Shown here: piece by piece, positions 33,494 through 45,900 of the stretch | Position numbering within the stretch: the first letter of the stretch is position 1 | How the letters are laid out: every line of letters begins with the position of its first letter | Position numbers and translations under genes: made by a program | Assembly: GCA_907163375.1 (NCBI GenBank) | Contig: CAJQUW010007924.1 | Location: 186,001-250,000 of the forward strand | Length of the DNA: 64,000 nt | Direction of reading: 5' to 3' | Source: Prostheceraeus crozeri | Lineage: Eukaryota; Platyhelminthes; Polycladida; Euryleptidae | The notes under the pieces: generated by a model | Database searches by the model: none | The model's input: the letters and a program-made list of their open reading frames with translations, nothing else | Told to the model about the DNA's origin: nothing

Positions 33494-33644
33494 TATAAAT
33501 AAGTGCAGTTTCATTTAGTGATCAACAGCTGATCATCATGAATTGTTAACAACAGTCACACATCAGCAAATATTCCAATGGAGCGAGGATTGTATAGAGA
33601 ACTTCACGGTTTCCGTACATGGTTCAGGAGACTTTACTTGGCAG
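33494..33644 (+). promoter_or_regulatory. Candidate TATA promoter with short first coding exon
   Basis: TATAAAT at 33494-33500 is followed about 30 bases on by plausible initiator sequence. The first downstream ATG in this stretch that leads to a donor is at 33578. From it, 22 codons (M-E-R-G-L-Y-R-E-L-H-G-F) stay open to CAG|GTGAGG at 33644/33645. No second exon was recognised, so chance is quite possible. Confidence 0.25.
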
Positions 33645-35426
33645 GTGAGGCACTTTTAAGTCGTAGCATTAAAACAAATAATAATTGGCAGTCGGAACTT
33701 TACAAGTGATTTCACTATGCCAATTCATGAAAAGTCACGGAAGGCTTTCGGATGCATTCATTACTTACCTTTCTACAGCTGATTGAATATTGAGAAATCC
33801 TGAAATACCTTGCAAAGCAGGACAACCGTTAAAACAGTTATGAATTAATCTTTATATTTGGTAGAATGCAAGTTTCAGGCTTTTAAACATATAGTTCATT
33901 AGGTAAATATTTTGGATCAAATGTTTCTAATCGTAAAAACAATAGAGGATTTTTTATTGCTCTCCACATCACCATGACTCGTCATTGTTTCAAAAAACTG
34001 ATTATTCTTTTTGACGCGATAAACTATCTAGTCAAGGGAATACAACACTATCAAACATAATTGAATTTAAGCTACATGCATCAAGTTGCACTCTCATGTA
34101 TTATATCATGCGCATTGGTCAACGCTTCTAGACAAAATTGATTCGCAAACAAAAAATATCCCTATCACCCTCTTAACACCCTATGCAGTTAGCTGCTAAA
34201 ATATTGTGCGAGTATATAAAAGGTTTCAAAAATAGTAACCTAAATCAATCTGAAGCATCAAAGATATGTGTACTTTTTGGTAATGAAATTTATATAACTA
34301 AAATCACACTATCGGATTGTAAAAAAGGTGAAAGTGATCACAAAGCACTTTGAATTTGGCCATGAAATATAAAAATAATTTTTAAAAAATAATCTGCCCA
34401 TACAATGTGTTTATATATATACTCGTGGCTTCAATCATCACACGCGATTGGTCGACCAGTGATCATTTATATTTTCATAACAATAAGAATGGGACTAAAC
34501 GAGGCAAAATGATATTTCCTGAAATATTTCATGTGTTATTTAGTTGAAATGACAAAATTACTCAGATATCTAGAACAATGGAAAATCCTTTACATGCGTC
34601 TGTGTATCAGCAGCTTCTTTGTTTTTGATGCCTGATCTTTCATGATGATATTTTGTTGCCTAAATTATTGATGAAAATGATGTCCACATGAGGTTCGTGA
34701 GAGAATATAATCCGTATACTATGGTTGCTGAACCGAAGCCACCGGAATCACATGGTTTGTCTGGAACCGATACTGTAGCCGGAAACACCAAAAAGTCACA
34801 GGTTCTGATTTCGGTTCCGATGTTTGTTAATGTCAGAGTTTCGAGCTCGATTGAAATTTTAATCGAGGTCTGATCGAGGTCAGGTTTCTTTTTAATCTTC
34901 ATTTGAAAAAATTTTGAATACTTTGATCTTGTTGCAATATAGCACATATCATGGACCATGCTTATAGGCCTAAAGAGGTAATTACTGCGATGTATGCCTA
35001 TGTTCCAATATACATGTAATATCGAACGAATAGTAAAGTTAACATAGTGATACGCAGCCTTAGGTGACTCTAAGTGGTGAGACAGGTCGGAACGCCTCCT
35101 GCTAATAAATGTAAAGGCTTCTCAATGGTTTAAGGCATAAAAATGACTAAGGCTATCCCTCTTATAATATAAAGGAATTTAAATTACACGCAAATTAGGC
35201 AATGGAGCTTTGAATGAAAACAATGAGTCATTATACTTGAACATTTGCACTATATACATGTACATCATGCCATAAAAACTATACTAGTGCTATAATTTTT
35301 TTTCAGTATAGTAATAAGTAGGGATTCAATGAGATACTATCTTTTTATGTTTAGTAATACTAAAGTATGAAAAAATATTTTCCCTGAGTTAAATCTTAAT
35401 TAAGTATATTTCAGCAACTGTCCGAC

Positions 35427-35468
35427 CTCGACCTCGATATAAAATTTCATATCGAGGTCGAGGTCGAA
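35427..35468. repeat. Short GACCTCGACCTCGATAT inverted repeat
   Basis: GACCTCGACCTCGATAT is followed after about 8 bases by its reverse complement ATATCGAGGTCGAGGTC. A related TCGAGGTC word occurs at about 34863-34880. It may be part of an old element end. Confidence 0.55.
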
Positions 35469-37093
35469 AGATAATTTTTCAATATTCATAAATTTTGCTA
35501 GCGCAGATTTCAGATTATGCTTAGTTAACTGGCCACACACTTTTGCCACTGCCTCTATGACGTTCGACTTTTTGATTGACTTCCGATGAGAATAGGTGGC
35601 TAAAGAAATGATTCAACGCAAGTTTGTTGGATAAACAAGGATGCGCTATCCCACACCAATACAGTAACAGTCTCACTTGCCTAAGTTTCATACATTTCAT
35701 TTTTTAGTTCATAAATTTTATGTGACACTTTACATGTAGATCGTAGCAATGTACATAGCTTGTTGTCTTTTTGCTCAACTATTCAAAAGTAGTAGGAGAA
35801 GGAACAAAGTGAGAGGAACAAAGGAGAAGAACAACAGTGGGCCTCACACATCTAAGCAGGCTGTTTTAATCAGACTACTTTGGTAAAATTAGAACTACTA
35901 CATCGGTCCCACTAGTTGCCGAAGCCGGAGCCATTGCAGGTAAGACATACATGTAAGTGGTGCTCCATCCCTACCACTCGCGCATCAATTCTTGAACCAG
36001 ATTTGAAAAGTATCCACTCTCCTTTCCTTGCTCATATGAGAGTGGCATTTAATAAATAATTGTGAAATATCCACGGATAGACATAGATGATGAAATTTCC
36101 ACCCGCTGCTATTAAATGAAAAAAATTGTTCCTCCTTAGACAGGTTCACAAAAAAAGAAACAATTCTGATTTTTTGACATGCTATTAATGCTCATCATAT
36201 ATAAGGAACACTTTGTCTGAAAGTTCAACTGAGACGCCTTTGATCAAATGCAATGTATGCCTTTCTATATGAAATAGCATCGTGTAAAATTACGTTTAAA
36301 CACAACAAAATCGATATCTAAGCAAATATATAAATTTTCAATTACACAGCGTAATAATTTCGTTACCAAATGCTTGCAATAAAATATTTACTTTTATCAA
36401 AAAATTCATAACTTTCAATTCTTATATAAATTGTCATTATACTGTCATAAAAAATTATCCACTTTCCATTTATTGGCATAAGTCTGCTAAATTTCTTCAA
36501 TGTCCCATTGTGAAAAAACAACATTTCTTCTTCATGATGTTTATCAATATCAAATTTTCTCACCATTAATTCGTGCACATATAAGTAGGCGAGTAGGGGC
36601 ATATTACAAGAGCATGGCTTGTCGCATGAATAGGTTCCCTTCCTTAAAATGTGTTTGATTTAAGCACTTGTGTGGCTTTGTAAAATTATCCCAGATTTCG
36701 AGGCTAAACTCACCAACAAATGAATTAGAATTAATTGAAATATTTACATTACTCATTCGGTATCAAATACGTTTTTAGTGTAACTTAAACAATTTGAATC
36801 TCAGCCTAGAGTATCATCCTTAAATGTCTAGCTAAAAAATGATATTTTTCACGTTCTTTCACGGTTGGTCCGTACGGGAATTTAGCAATTATTCGTGGAA
36901 GAAAAAGCTTGAATGGCCCCTTTGTTCGACGTGAAGTATTGTTTTAAAGTTCGTAGCACCGACAATATCAAGGGCTTTGTTAATGGAAGCGGTTAAAACT
37001 ATTTTTTTCTTTCATGGATGTTATTCATGATTTTGTAAACAAAATTTGCGAACTCATTTTCATTTATGAAGTTACCGTATGAAAATTTGTGAA

Positions 37094-37114
37094 GTGTGTG
37101 TGTGTGTGTGTGTG
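37094..37114 (+). repeat. (GT)n microsatellite
   Basis: An uninterrupted GTGTGT run of 21 bases. Confidence 0.95.
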
Positions 37115-37606
37115 ATGGCGTGTTGTGAAGCCATTTGGAAAATTCTATAAGACTAAGCGAGTCAAGTCAGAAGTTGATATATAGATTTGTCATGTATCAT
37201 AATCTCCCGAAGAGTAGTACACACAATGCATCAATCCGTAATGAAAATAAACTTAAAGGATGTTAACGCCAGGAACTGAAAACGAAACAAACAGTTGAAT
37301 GCACATTATGATCCTTTAAATCGGATTTCAATCCTAGTCATATTGATCTTCCGACTGTACTTGTCAAACAGTCAAACTGTTAATGCGTTTTCAGCAGTGG
37401 GTGTGCGCGTATACATACAACCGATGAAGTATTTTAACTGACAGCGTCGTGGACAATCTGTTGATCGCAAGATGACCAGCATATAAGATAATTTACAAGA
37501 AGCGCATAAACATCTGCTATTTGGTTATTTGACAGAAGCATTGTATGATAACTAAACTGTTGACTGCTGGTGATTGCAGAATTTGCTTCCTATAATGCGC
37601 TTTGGA

Positions 37607-39991
37607 TCACGGATAGAAAAATGTGCCATTAAAGTTTTCCATGAGTCTGTAAAGTCGATCACTGTCATGTCCCAAGTAATTCGTCACAAATGAACCAGGT
37701 CCTTCTGTCCGCGGCTTCAAGATCACTGTATCTTTAGATCGGGTCATGGGACTAATTTTGAAGTAATTATAAGGCTGCAGTATGAAGCGAGTCATCGAAG
37801 TGGGAGTCGTGGTAACTGGGATATCCTCGGTATGTGGAAGATGGATAATCCCTTGGTTTATCCAGGCTACCAGGTCCTCATTAACAATATCCTCGTTATC
37901 TCTATAGAACTTTTCTAAAGTGCAGCCAGCCGTTGGATAGAAAGGATTATGTTGAGAGTACAAGTTTACACTTGTATCTTCTCGTCTTTCCTTGCGTCGA
38001 GTAATGGAGATTGGATAGCGAGCAAAGGAGGCTCCATATTCTGCAAGATCGTTTTCCGGGAGCGGTTGGAAAGCCATGTGATCGACAATGAGACGATAGC
38101 CGCTTTTATCAGTACTATTAGCGTGAAGAAGATAATATTTTGGATGTCTAAACTTATACTTAACATTTGCTTCCTTTTCAGTGCGTTTTAGAGTATATTT
38201 GTGTGTTAAGATTGTACGATTTATTTCATTAGGGAAGGCTGGATGAGGAATCTTTTCAGTTGGAAAAGAAATTTCGGAGAAAGCGTTTTGAACACCTTTG
38301 ATGTCGAGGTCAACTTTCCAACTGAAGAGATGCTGATGGAGCTGTCCGATGATATTATTGATAACTTCAGGTGCTTGCTCGACTTCAAGAATATAACCTG
38401 ATTGCAAGAAACCAGTCGCGGCAATTCTAACTTCGATGCTTCCATCAAGACGCAAAATGATATCAAAAACGTAGTCATAATTTACCACCGTAGCCACCTG
38501 ACGGATGACTAAAGCATGGTCAGGAACACCGGCGTACCTAAGTGTTGTTCCACCCAAGTCTGTTTCTGTATGGCGTCCAAGAGGAATTCCTGTGTTCCAT
38601 TCGAATATGCACACTGCTCTACGATTGACTTTCGGTTGATTCCCGTCGAGAAAGAATGCCGTGTCGAGAAAACTAGCACCTTCTGGACAGTCAATCCCTG
38701 GAACAAGCTCATGTGACCATAGTCCCATACCACTCCATGAATTGTCGAAATACTGACAGATGCCACTGATTGCAGTTTTCCCAGAGTACATAACCGCAGC
38801 TTCTTGATTGCTGATCTCATATGCAATTCTTTCACCTGCAAATCTTACATCGAAAAGAGCGAGACCATGTCCGGTTCGCATGCCAATATCCGCACTCCAG
38901 TCCAAATATGAAATACGGTTTCCCATGAGATTATACCGCTGACCATCAACAGTTTTCGGTCCTCGCTTGTTAGCGTTGGATTTTGCATTGGCATCATAAG
39001 TCATGTCAGAGAAAATCGGTTTCTTCTGCGGATATGCTGGAACTGTAATGAGATCAACTTTTCTCGATTTGTACAAAGAAACTAGTTCATCGAAGGACTT
39101 AAATTTGCGATTTCCATATTGGACCTGTAAAACTCCCCACTTTTTAGGGTCTGTTCCCTCGTGTTGGATGAGCATCATCAATGGTAAGGGATGAAGTAAA
39201 TAGCCATCAAAAGTCCGCAGGAAGAATCCCCAACTTTTTCTTTGTCCAGCTTTCCATCCACGCGGAGCAATATCTATGAAAACGAGACATTTACCTCCGT
39301 TATTGGCTCTTGGAAACAAATAATCACACACTTGTGTATGAAATCCTTTCTTCCAAATCTCATTTCCTTTTGCGACCTCCTTCATGAGAATGGGTGAAAG
39401 AAGACTGTATTCCTTCGTTTCGGCTGGTCGCTCTGTCCATGGGATTTCTGACAGATTTCCACCACATGTAGGAAGTGGTCGTATCCAAGTCGGGTGCTCA
39501 ACAGGTCCCACTTCAAATTCTTGAATCACAGATCGGCCGCCATTGTAGATAACGACTCTAGCTGACCTTTCAGGTGGCGAGGATCTTTTTCCATCGAGAT
39601 ATGTCAACATCGTCGACTTGTCTGGCATAACAAGCTCAATAAGGTAGATAAATGGTTCTGACAAATCCTTGAGGGACGCAGATGAGTAAGGTTTTAGTCC
39701 TTGACGCTTGTGAACGAAGTTTCGAACGCGCAGTTGTTCATCGGGTGATAGTGGGGCAAATACTGAATAATCAGAGAGAGAATTCGACGGATAAAGAGTT
39801 CTCTGACGTACACGCGCGGGTCCTTCATCACTGCCTCTTTTTACTTGATAGGTAGGAGATTTGACGAGAGAGTATATGCTGTTCTGACGAGCCAAGACAA
39901 TGAAGAGGGCAATAGTCAGAATCAAATCAAAAATGATGAAAACAATTGCCAATATCTTCCAAGCGAGAGTTTTTCGAGCCGTGAGAGGCAT
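37607..39991 (-). CDS. Membrane-anchored copper amine oxidase (primary-amine oxidase, AOC3/VAP-1-like)
   Basis: The protein of 794 residues is encoded without introns. The family oxidises primary amines to aldehydes with release of hydrogen peroxide and ammonia. Residues 1-8 are cytoplasmic and 9-34 form a signal anchor (W-K-I-L-A-I-V-F-I-I-F-D-L-I-L), giving a type II, extracellular enzyme like AOC3. N2 and N3 domains precede the catalytic domain. The catalytic-base Asp is D416 (Y-F-D-N-S-W-S-G-M-G), and the topaquinone precursor is Y505 (V-V-N-Y-D-Y). Copper ligands are H552 and H554 (L-H-Q-H-L-F) and H717 (I-I-H-L-P-H-T-E-D-I-P). N-glycosylation sequons N-L-S, N-R-T, N-S-T and N-G-T are present. 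I chose ATG at 39991; the frame is open upstream to a TAG but contains no ATG there. It is intact, so probably functional. The lack of introns could mean an old retrocopy or lineage-wide intron loss. Confidence 0.95.
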   Translation of the reverse strand: MPLTARKTLAWKILAIVFIIFDLILTIALFIVLARQNSIYSLVKSPTYQVKRGSDEGPARVRQRTLYPSNSLSDYSVFAPLSPDEQLRVRNFVHKRQGLKPYSSASLKDLSEPFIYLIELVMPDKSTMLTYLDGKRSSPPERSARVVIYNGGRSVIQEFEVGPVEHPTWIRPLPTCGGNLSEIPWTERPAETKEYSLLSPILMKEVAKGNEIWKKGFHTQVCDYLFPRANNGGKCLVFIDIAPRGWKAGQRKSWGFFLRTFDGYLLHPLPLMMLIQHEGTDPKKWGVLQVQYGNRKFKSFDELVSLYKSRKVDLITVPAYPQKKPIFSDMTYDANAKSNANKRGPKTVDGQRYNLMGNRISYLDWSADIGMRTGHGLALFDVRFAGERIAYEISNQEAAVMYSGKTAISGICQYFDNSWSGMGLWSHELVPGIDCPEGASFLDTAFFLDGNQPKVNRRAVCIFEWNTGIPLGRHTETDLGGTTLRYAGVPDHALVIRQVATVVNYDYVFDIILRLDGSIEVRIAATGFLQSGYILEVEQAPEVINNIIGQLHQHLFSWKVDLDIKGVQNAFSEISFPTEKIPHPAFPNEINRTILTHKYTLKRTEKEANVKYKFRHPKYYLLHANSTDKSGYRLIVDHMAFQPLPENDLAEYGASFARYPISITRRKERREDTSVNLYSQHNPFYPTAGCTLEKFYRDNEDIVNEDLVAWINQGIIHLPHTEDIPVTTTPTSMTRFILQPYNYFKISPMTRSKDTVILKPRTEGPGSFVTNYLGHDSDRLYRLMENFNGTFFYP

Positions 39992-40107
39992 GACGGATGT
40001 GCTACTAGAACTGCCGATGAATGTCAACTGCCTCCCTCGAGTCGCAGATTGTATGTAATTGGATAAACACGTTGCTGTTTGACGCTTCTAAATGGATGTG
40101 CTAAATC

Positions 40108-40123
40108 CGCGTCTTAAGACGCG
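40108..40123. promoter_or_regulatory. Perfect 16-bp palindrome upstream of the amine oxidase start
   Basis: CGCGTCTTAAGACGCG is a perfect palindrome 116 bases upstream of the chosen ATG (on the minus strand), in otherwise AT-rich DNA. It could be a dimeric factor site or chance. Function is not shown by the sequence. Confidence 0.35.
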
Positions 40124-41682
40124 AGAGTCACAAGGTAATTAGTGACAATCAAGAATCTTTCGAGTCCTTTGGGAACGGCTGTCGAGAGAATAAGAGCAAA
40201 GATTAATGTGGAAGAGATGATTAAGCTGAAAATGAGAACCAGGGATAAGCTAAATGAAGGACAAAGGTCATCAAATAAATTAGCAGATGTAATTCTTTAA
40301 TCAGCAAACTTTAAATCAGCAATCAATGTATGGCAATAAAGAGATGATACAAGCAAAATCTTGAAAATTTGACCGTCACAGAAATATGAAATTACTGAGT
40401 TCATTTCTGCCGTTTTTTTTAAAGTCGGACATTTTTGTGCGTGAAAAGCAATTTACTTGATAAATATGTAACATTCACCATGCTGAGCAATGCCTAATAC
40501 ACCTTAGAATTTGTTTTACCAGATGCAATTTTTAGCATCAGTTATGTGCAACTGAAAACATGTTTTTAATTCAGGAGTACGAAAATCATAGTTACAGCTT
40601 CCAATTGCAGGTTGCAATTTAAAAATTTTGCAAATTGTAAAAATGGTAAATTTTAAATTAAATTTTTACGATATGATGATGCATATGTCGGGCCTACAGC
40701 AATTTCAGAAGGCTCTACTGTATATCTTTATTGCATTGATAATCATTCCATCACCTACTGCTTTTGCTACCACTGCCATAGATGTATACTATCTGAAATT
40801 GATTCAGTAAATTGATACATGTAAAGGAGATGTCTGACAACTATAAATTTTGTTGGTCTAGTATCAATTACATGCAACCTACCATTATGCGGACCTGAAA
40901 GCTATAAAAGTGATCAATGTGCTATAAGTTCGAATTATTGTATTCACAAAAATACACGAATTACAGAATATTGATGTGAACTGCAATCATAAAAAATGTT
41001 TGTAATTATCTTATCCTTTTAAGTCTAAAATTATCATTTTAAAGGCAGATTTCTGCATATGAGATATAGGCAGTTTAGACAAATAGAAGCAATCTAAACC
41101 TTTGTCGATGCGTTCACATAAACCTCAATATTCAAAATTTGGGGATTAATTTAGCCTGTATTCTGAATTTATAATGAGCACTTCGAGATGCATTAAAGTA
41201 ATATAGCATTTCCTCAAAAGTGATATATACAATGCTGCATGTGTCCTCAGCAAGCTATTGATTCATATGAAATTAAAAATTAATTCTCGGCCTTCATATC
41301 CATGTCTTCATATCAAAAATGCGGCCACCGATCTCATATTAGTAATTGCATGCATATTGTAACCTGGCACGTATGATGCATCTTACAAGAACCAAATGCA
41401 GCGACCAGAAGTAAAAGAAATCAAGCTTATGAGAACTTTTTTAGAAAGGAAAGAAAACGGACCACTTTTACTACATTTTTCAATATATGCGATCATGCCA
41501 TGTAAATATTTGTACGTACTACGTATATATTATACAGGTGTCCCAAAAAAGTACCGGATACTAAACGCGTATAACTTGATCGTTTTCCATTCGATTCAGC
41601 TGACTTTTTATCTACTTTCTTTATTAACTTTTGGTATGTTCAACTTTGTAATTTCATGATTTCCATTATCAGTCAATAAACG

Positions 41683-41700
41683 CTTACTTACTTACTTACT
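41683..41700 (+). repeat. (CTTA)n simple repeat
   Basis: Four and a half tandem copies of CTTA. Confidence 0.85.
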
Positions 41701-42346
41701 AAAGTCAAATACCCAGAAGTTTTTGTCTGCAAAGTTTGAAGTCTGAATATCGAGCACTCTCACAGAAAAGTGAGTGTAACCTCAAATTCTGTGTATTTCC
41801 ATTAGGGAAATTCAAGATATCGGTCATATTGACATGTAATTTCCATCCATCAATCTTGATCATGGCAAGTTGTTCAGCATGATTCAATTAACATCAAAGA
41901 TTGATAACAACACTGCGCATAGACATCTTGTCCGGACTCTCCGCTTGGTTTGACATAAAACAAAGGATAGCAGTTGGCGCTTTGTCTGACGCTACCATGT
42001 GGAAGGGATAAATCATATTTAAACGTGAATATAGCTATTTTTAGTGTAGTTATGACGCTATTCTCAAGTAAATTTATTTCAACATCAACAATGTAAAACT
42101 CATAATACAAACAGAAAACAAAATAAATACTAAAATACAAAAGTATAAGGAAATAAAGTAAAAAATATGAAATATAAAAGAAAAATGACTCAATTGTTCA
42201 AGTATAATATTGATTGATTCCATAGATAACCGTCAATTCTATGGCAGTTGCTGTAACATGATGTTTCTATCTATGGTATCATCTGCTTTCTCCTTAGAAT
42301 TGGATCTAATATCAGCTACTTTGTTGTCTTGTCGGTTGATAATATT

Positions 42347-42483
42347 GTTATAGCTAGCTTTTGAGGTATATAATGCTTTTATTGACTAGTGATAGTAGAT
42401 ATAAGCCTCGCCTTCGGCTCAGTTTATATCACGCCATAACTAGTCAACAAAAAGCAGTATAAACCTCAAAAGCTAGCTATAAC
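42347..42483. mobile_element. Hairpin MITE with GTTATAGCTAGCTTTTGAGG arms
   Basis: The arms GTTATAGCTAGCTTTTGAGG and its inverted copy (CCTCAAAAGCTAGCTATAAC) start a palindrome that continues with TGACTAGT / ACTAGTCA and closes on a GC-rich loop, CCTCGCCTTCGGCTC. At 137 bp with strong folding it looks like a short MITE. No target duplication is certain. Confidence 0.75.
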
Positions 42484-42959
42484 TATATAGCATCACAAAA
42501 CACCACGCATAAACTTTTTAATGTTTGTATCTGGAATCTGGTCAGGAAACTTCCCCTTATAAACCTGCACAGAGGCTGCCATCTAGAACTTACATCGACA
42601 GATAAAAGACGCTGGCCCTGTCTTTCTTTTAATCTTAACTTACAGTGATAGACCAATAAACGTTTTACCGATAGAGTCCTGCTACTTTTGTTCTGTCTTG
42701 AACTCTTTGGCTAAATGGTTAACCTCTCTGACCGCTTGGTCAACTATGTCAACTTCCCTAGAATCATTTTTGAATGGAAGTTGGAAGTTGTGAAAAACTC
42801 AAAGGTGGAAGTGTGCCGATGCTTCCAGGAAGAATGCAGAGAGTTTAAGTACAACATGAGCATTTAATGCATATATAAAAATATGTTTCTAGCTTGTCAA
42901 GGCAATTGGCTGATTTATTCAAAGAAAATTTAAATATCACTTAAATATCATGATAATTA

Positions 42960-45900
42960 AGAAAGCCTAGTATACCAACTATGTCAATGTCAACCATCAA
43001 ACGTTCAAGTCGTTCTATGCGTGCTGGGTGTCCATGTCCTGTAGAGCAATGCCCTACAATGATGAGCCTTTTCAATGATGACAAATCATCTGGAAAACCA
43101 TGCCCGTGGTCTTCTACCAGAATCAGTGCACAGTGTCTGGCTTCAGCAACACCGGCGCTACGTCTGTCGGTGTAATCGCATAGTGGCCGAATCTTTTCGC
43201 AATCAGCATGACAGGAAATGCACTTACGGCCATGTTACAAGCGACGAGCCAGACAACAACTTATCTGTGAGTCCAGGTAGTGTTCCATTTAGTTCTAGTT
43301 TACCATCATTGAATGATGTCATGACACTCAATCACCCAACATTGAAACATATACCAGTTAACGCCCGGCAAAAGGTGGGAAGGATATTATCTGATGTCAT
43401 AAAGCATGTTCTCTCTGAAAACACTGTTGACGCCTGGACTCGACTTTTGATGCTTCCAAAATGTGTTCTCCCTTCAGCAAAACGAGCTGGTCGTAAAAAT
43501 GATCACAAAATTTCGATCAATGATCTTTGTGATAGATGGTCCAACGGCGACTTGGAAGGTGTATGGACTGCAGTGGTTGAGAACAGCAAAGCTTTTCGAC
43601 CTTCTCAAAAGCATCGAACCAAGTTGGAGGAAACAGAAGCTAGGCTATCGGCTGCAATTGATCAAGCGGAAGATGGTTACTACAACAAGGCGTGCAGAAT
43701 TTTATCCTCAGATGGTCTGTGTCCTAACAATAATGAAACATGGACAAAAATTGAAAATGAAGCACCCTGAAGCCCCACTTCCTTTAATACTATCCGACAG
43801 TCAATATGAAACAATTCCACTAAATCTCTCTTCATCTTTTGATTTAATGGCTGTTTTGCATTCGTTTCCTAGAGCTACTGCTTGTGGTCCGTCTGGCTTG
43901 AGGGTACAGCACCTCAACGCATGTGAAGCTATTTTACCTACAAACCTGAGTGCTTCTCTTCGACACCTGGTAAATCTGTTGATCTCCGGCAAAGCATCAC
44001 AAGAAATTGCGCCTTTCCTCGCCGGTGGGAGTTTAACGGCTTTGCTTAAAAACAAAACCGACGACTGGGATGTCCGACCAATAGCTGTCGGTGAAGTATA
44101 CCGCCGTCTCACTGCGAAGTGTCTCTGCTCTAGCATTAAATCTGCAGCTTCTAAATATTTTGATCCTATCCAGCTGGGAGTGACTTGCCGTTTTGGAACT
44201 GAGAAAATCATACATCGGACCAGATTACTCGTAGAAAGGAACTGGAATGAGGATAACTTCTGTCTTCTTAAAGTGGACATGGCAAATGCGTTTAACAGTG
44301 TTTGCCGTCAAACAGTGTTGAATAGTGTTTAGAACACTTTCCATCAATTTATAAATGGGTGAGTTGGTATTACGGAAAACAACCTCATCTTTGGCATCAG
44401 CTTGGGTGCCTGAACTCAGCACAAGGCGTTCAACAAGGTGATCCGTTGGGTCCTTTCCTTTTTGCATTGGCTTAACATCCTCTTCTAAAGAAAATAAAAT
44501 CAACTGTCCAATTAGATCATCATTATTGGTATTTGGACGATGGCATTTTCGCAGGACACAAAGAGGAAGTGTTACAAGCGTACAAATCACTACAGAAGGA
44601 GTCACAAAACATCGGACTTATCGTCCAGCCCCACAAGTGTGAGCTATTCCATCAAGAGAGTATTAGTGGCTTTGATGCTGATATCAAACATTGTTCGGTT
44701 CCGAACATCGAAATCCTTGGATCACCTATTGGTGAAGCTACGTTTTGTCAAAATTTTGTGCACCTTAAGTGTCAGAAAGCCAGGAAACTTTTGGATAAGT
44801 TAACTGAACTACACGATCCCCAAGTGTCAGTTTCTTTGCTACGATCTTGTGCATCCTTCTGTCGGGTAAGCCACCTAGCAAGGACTATTCCCCCAGGTAT
44901 TGCAAAGGAAGCCTTCGATTCTTTTGACATCGATATTCGTAGGACTTTCGAAGAGAGTGTAGCCATAGAGTTGCCTGACTCTGCATGGAACCAAGTTCAG
45001 CTTAAGCCAAGTAATGGAGGTTTTGGTCTGCGCTCTACAGTGAAACATTCTCCAGCAGCCTATATTTCATCTGTGTTTCATTCGGTCTCAGATGAATGTA
45101 TTTCTAATTCCACACCAATTGCAAATTCCATTGAACAATTCAATGCAGTTGTGGAGGATAAAGACTGAATCAATACAAGTACTCTTATCTTCCAGACCCA
45201 AACAACAAAAACTGTCGTCTGCCATAGACAGAAAATGCCTCAATTCAATTAAAAGTCAAGCAAATGGTGCGCATGTCGTGCGCTTGAATTCAGTCAGTTC
45301 CGCCGATGCTTCATCCTGGATTACAGCGATACCATCACCAGGTTTGGGCCTGCGTCTATCACCTAACGAATATCAGATTTTGGCAAAATGGTGGCTAGGC
45401 ATCTCTCTATTTAAGGGTGACAGCTGCTGTTCTAGATGCCCGGACGTAGCACTGGACCCATTTGGACTACACGCCCTAACATGCAAAAGAAGTCCCGATG
45501 TGATTTCAAGACACAACACTGTTAGAGACCAACTTCGCGAGATATGCCAGTGGGCGAATCTGCGACCGAGCATTGAAAGGAGTGCTGGCTTAGGGGTGAC
45601 AGATATAAATAGACGACCTGCCGACATCTTGCTTCCAGACTGGAGCCTTGGACGACCAGGAGCGATTGATCTCACGGTGGTACACCCGCTTTCTACAAAC
45701 AATATTTCTGTAGCGATAACAACCGTAAGATCTTTCCTTGACATCGCTGAATGTCGCAAGCACTCCTCCAACGACTCGAAATGTGCAGAACTCGGGTGGA
45801 GATGCTAACCAATGGCGGTGTCTGTCTTCGGAGAATGGGGGAAGGAGTCGAAGGATGTATTTTCGGGCATTGGTGGAAAATTATCCATGTTGACTGGATC

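Larger units (their letters stand above)
33056..37606. other. Intergenic DNA between Penelope fragment and amine oxidase
   Basis: Mostly AT-rich without genes. It includes a candidate promoter and first exon (33494-33644), a small inverted repeat at about 35427-35468 (GACCTCGACCTCGATAT and its complement) and a (GT)n tract at 37094-37114. Remaining open frames are short and motif-free. Confidence 0.55.
39992..42950. other. Upstream region of the amine oxidase and intergenic DNA
   Basis: The first about 150 bases carry a 16-bp palindrome (40108-40123) and presumably the amine oxidase promoter, although no TATA box is obvious on the minus strand. Further right are a mariner-like terminus (41536), a CTTA repeat (41683-41700) and a hairpin MITE (42347-42483). 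No gene is recognised. Confidence 0.55.

Noticed and set aside
37949-39194. ORFs on the opposite strand or in other frames of the amine oxidase
   Set aside because: Shadows of the intact 794-codon frame, which carries all catalytic motifs.
40028-40060. Start of the amine oxidase upstream of 39991
   Set aside because: The frame is open further upstream to a TAG but has no ATG. A TTG start is unlikely in an animal gene, and the ATG at 39991 directly precedes the basic residues and anchor helix.
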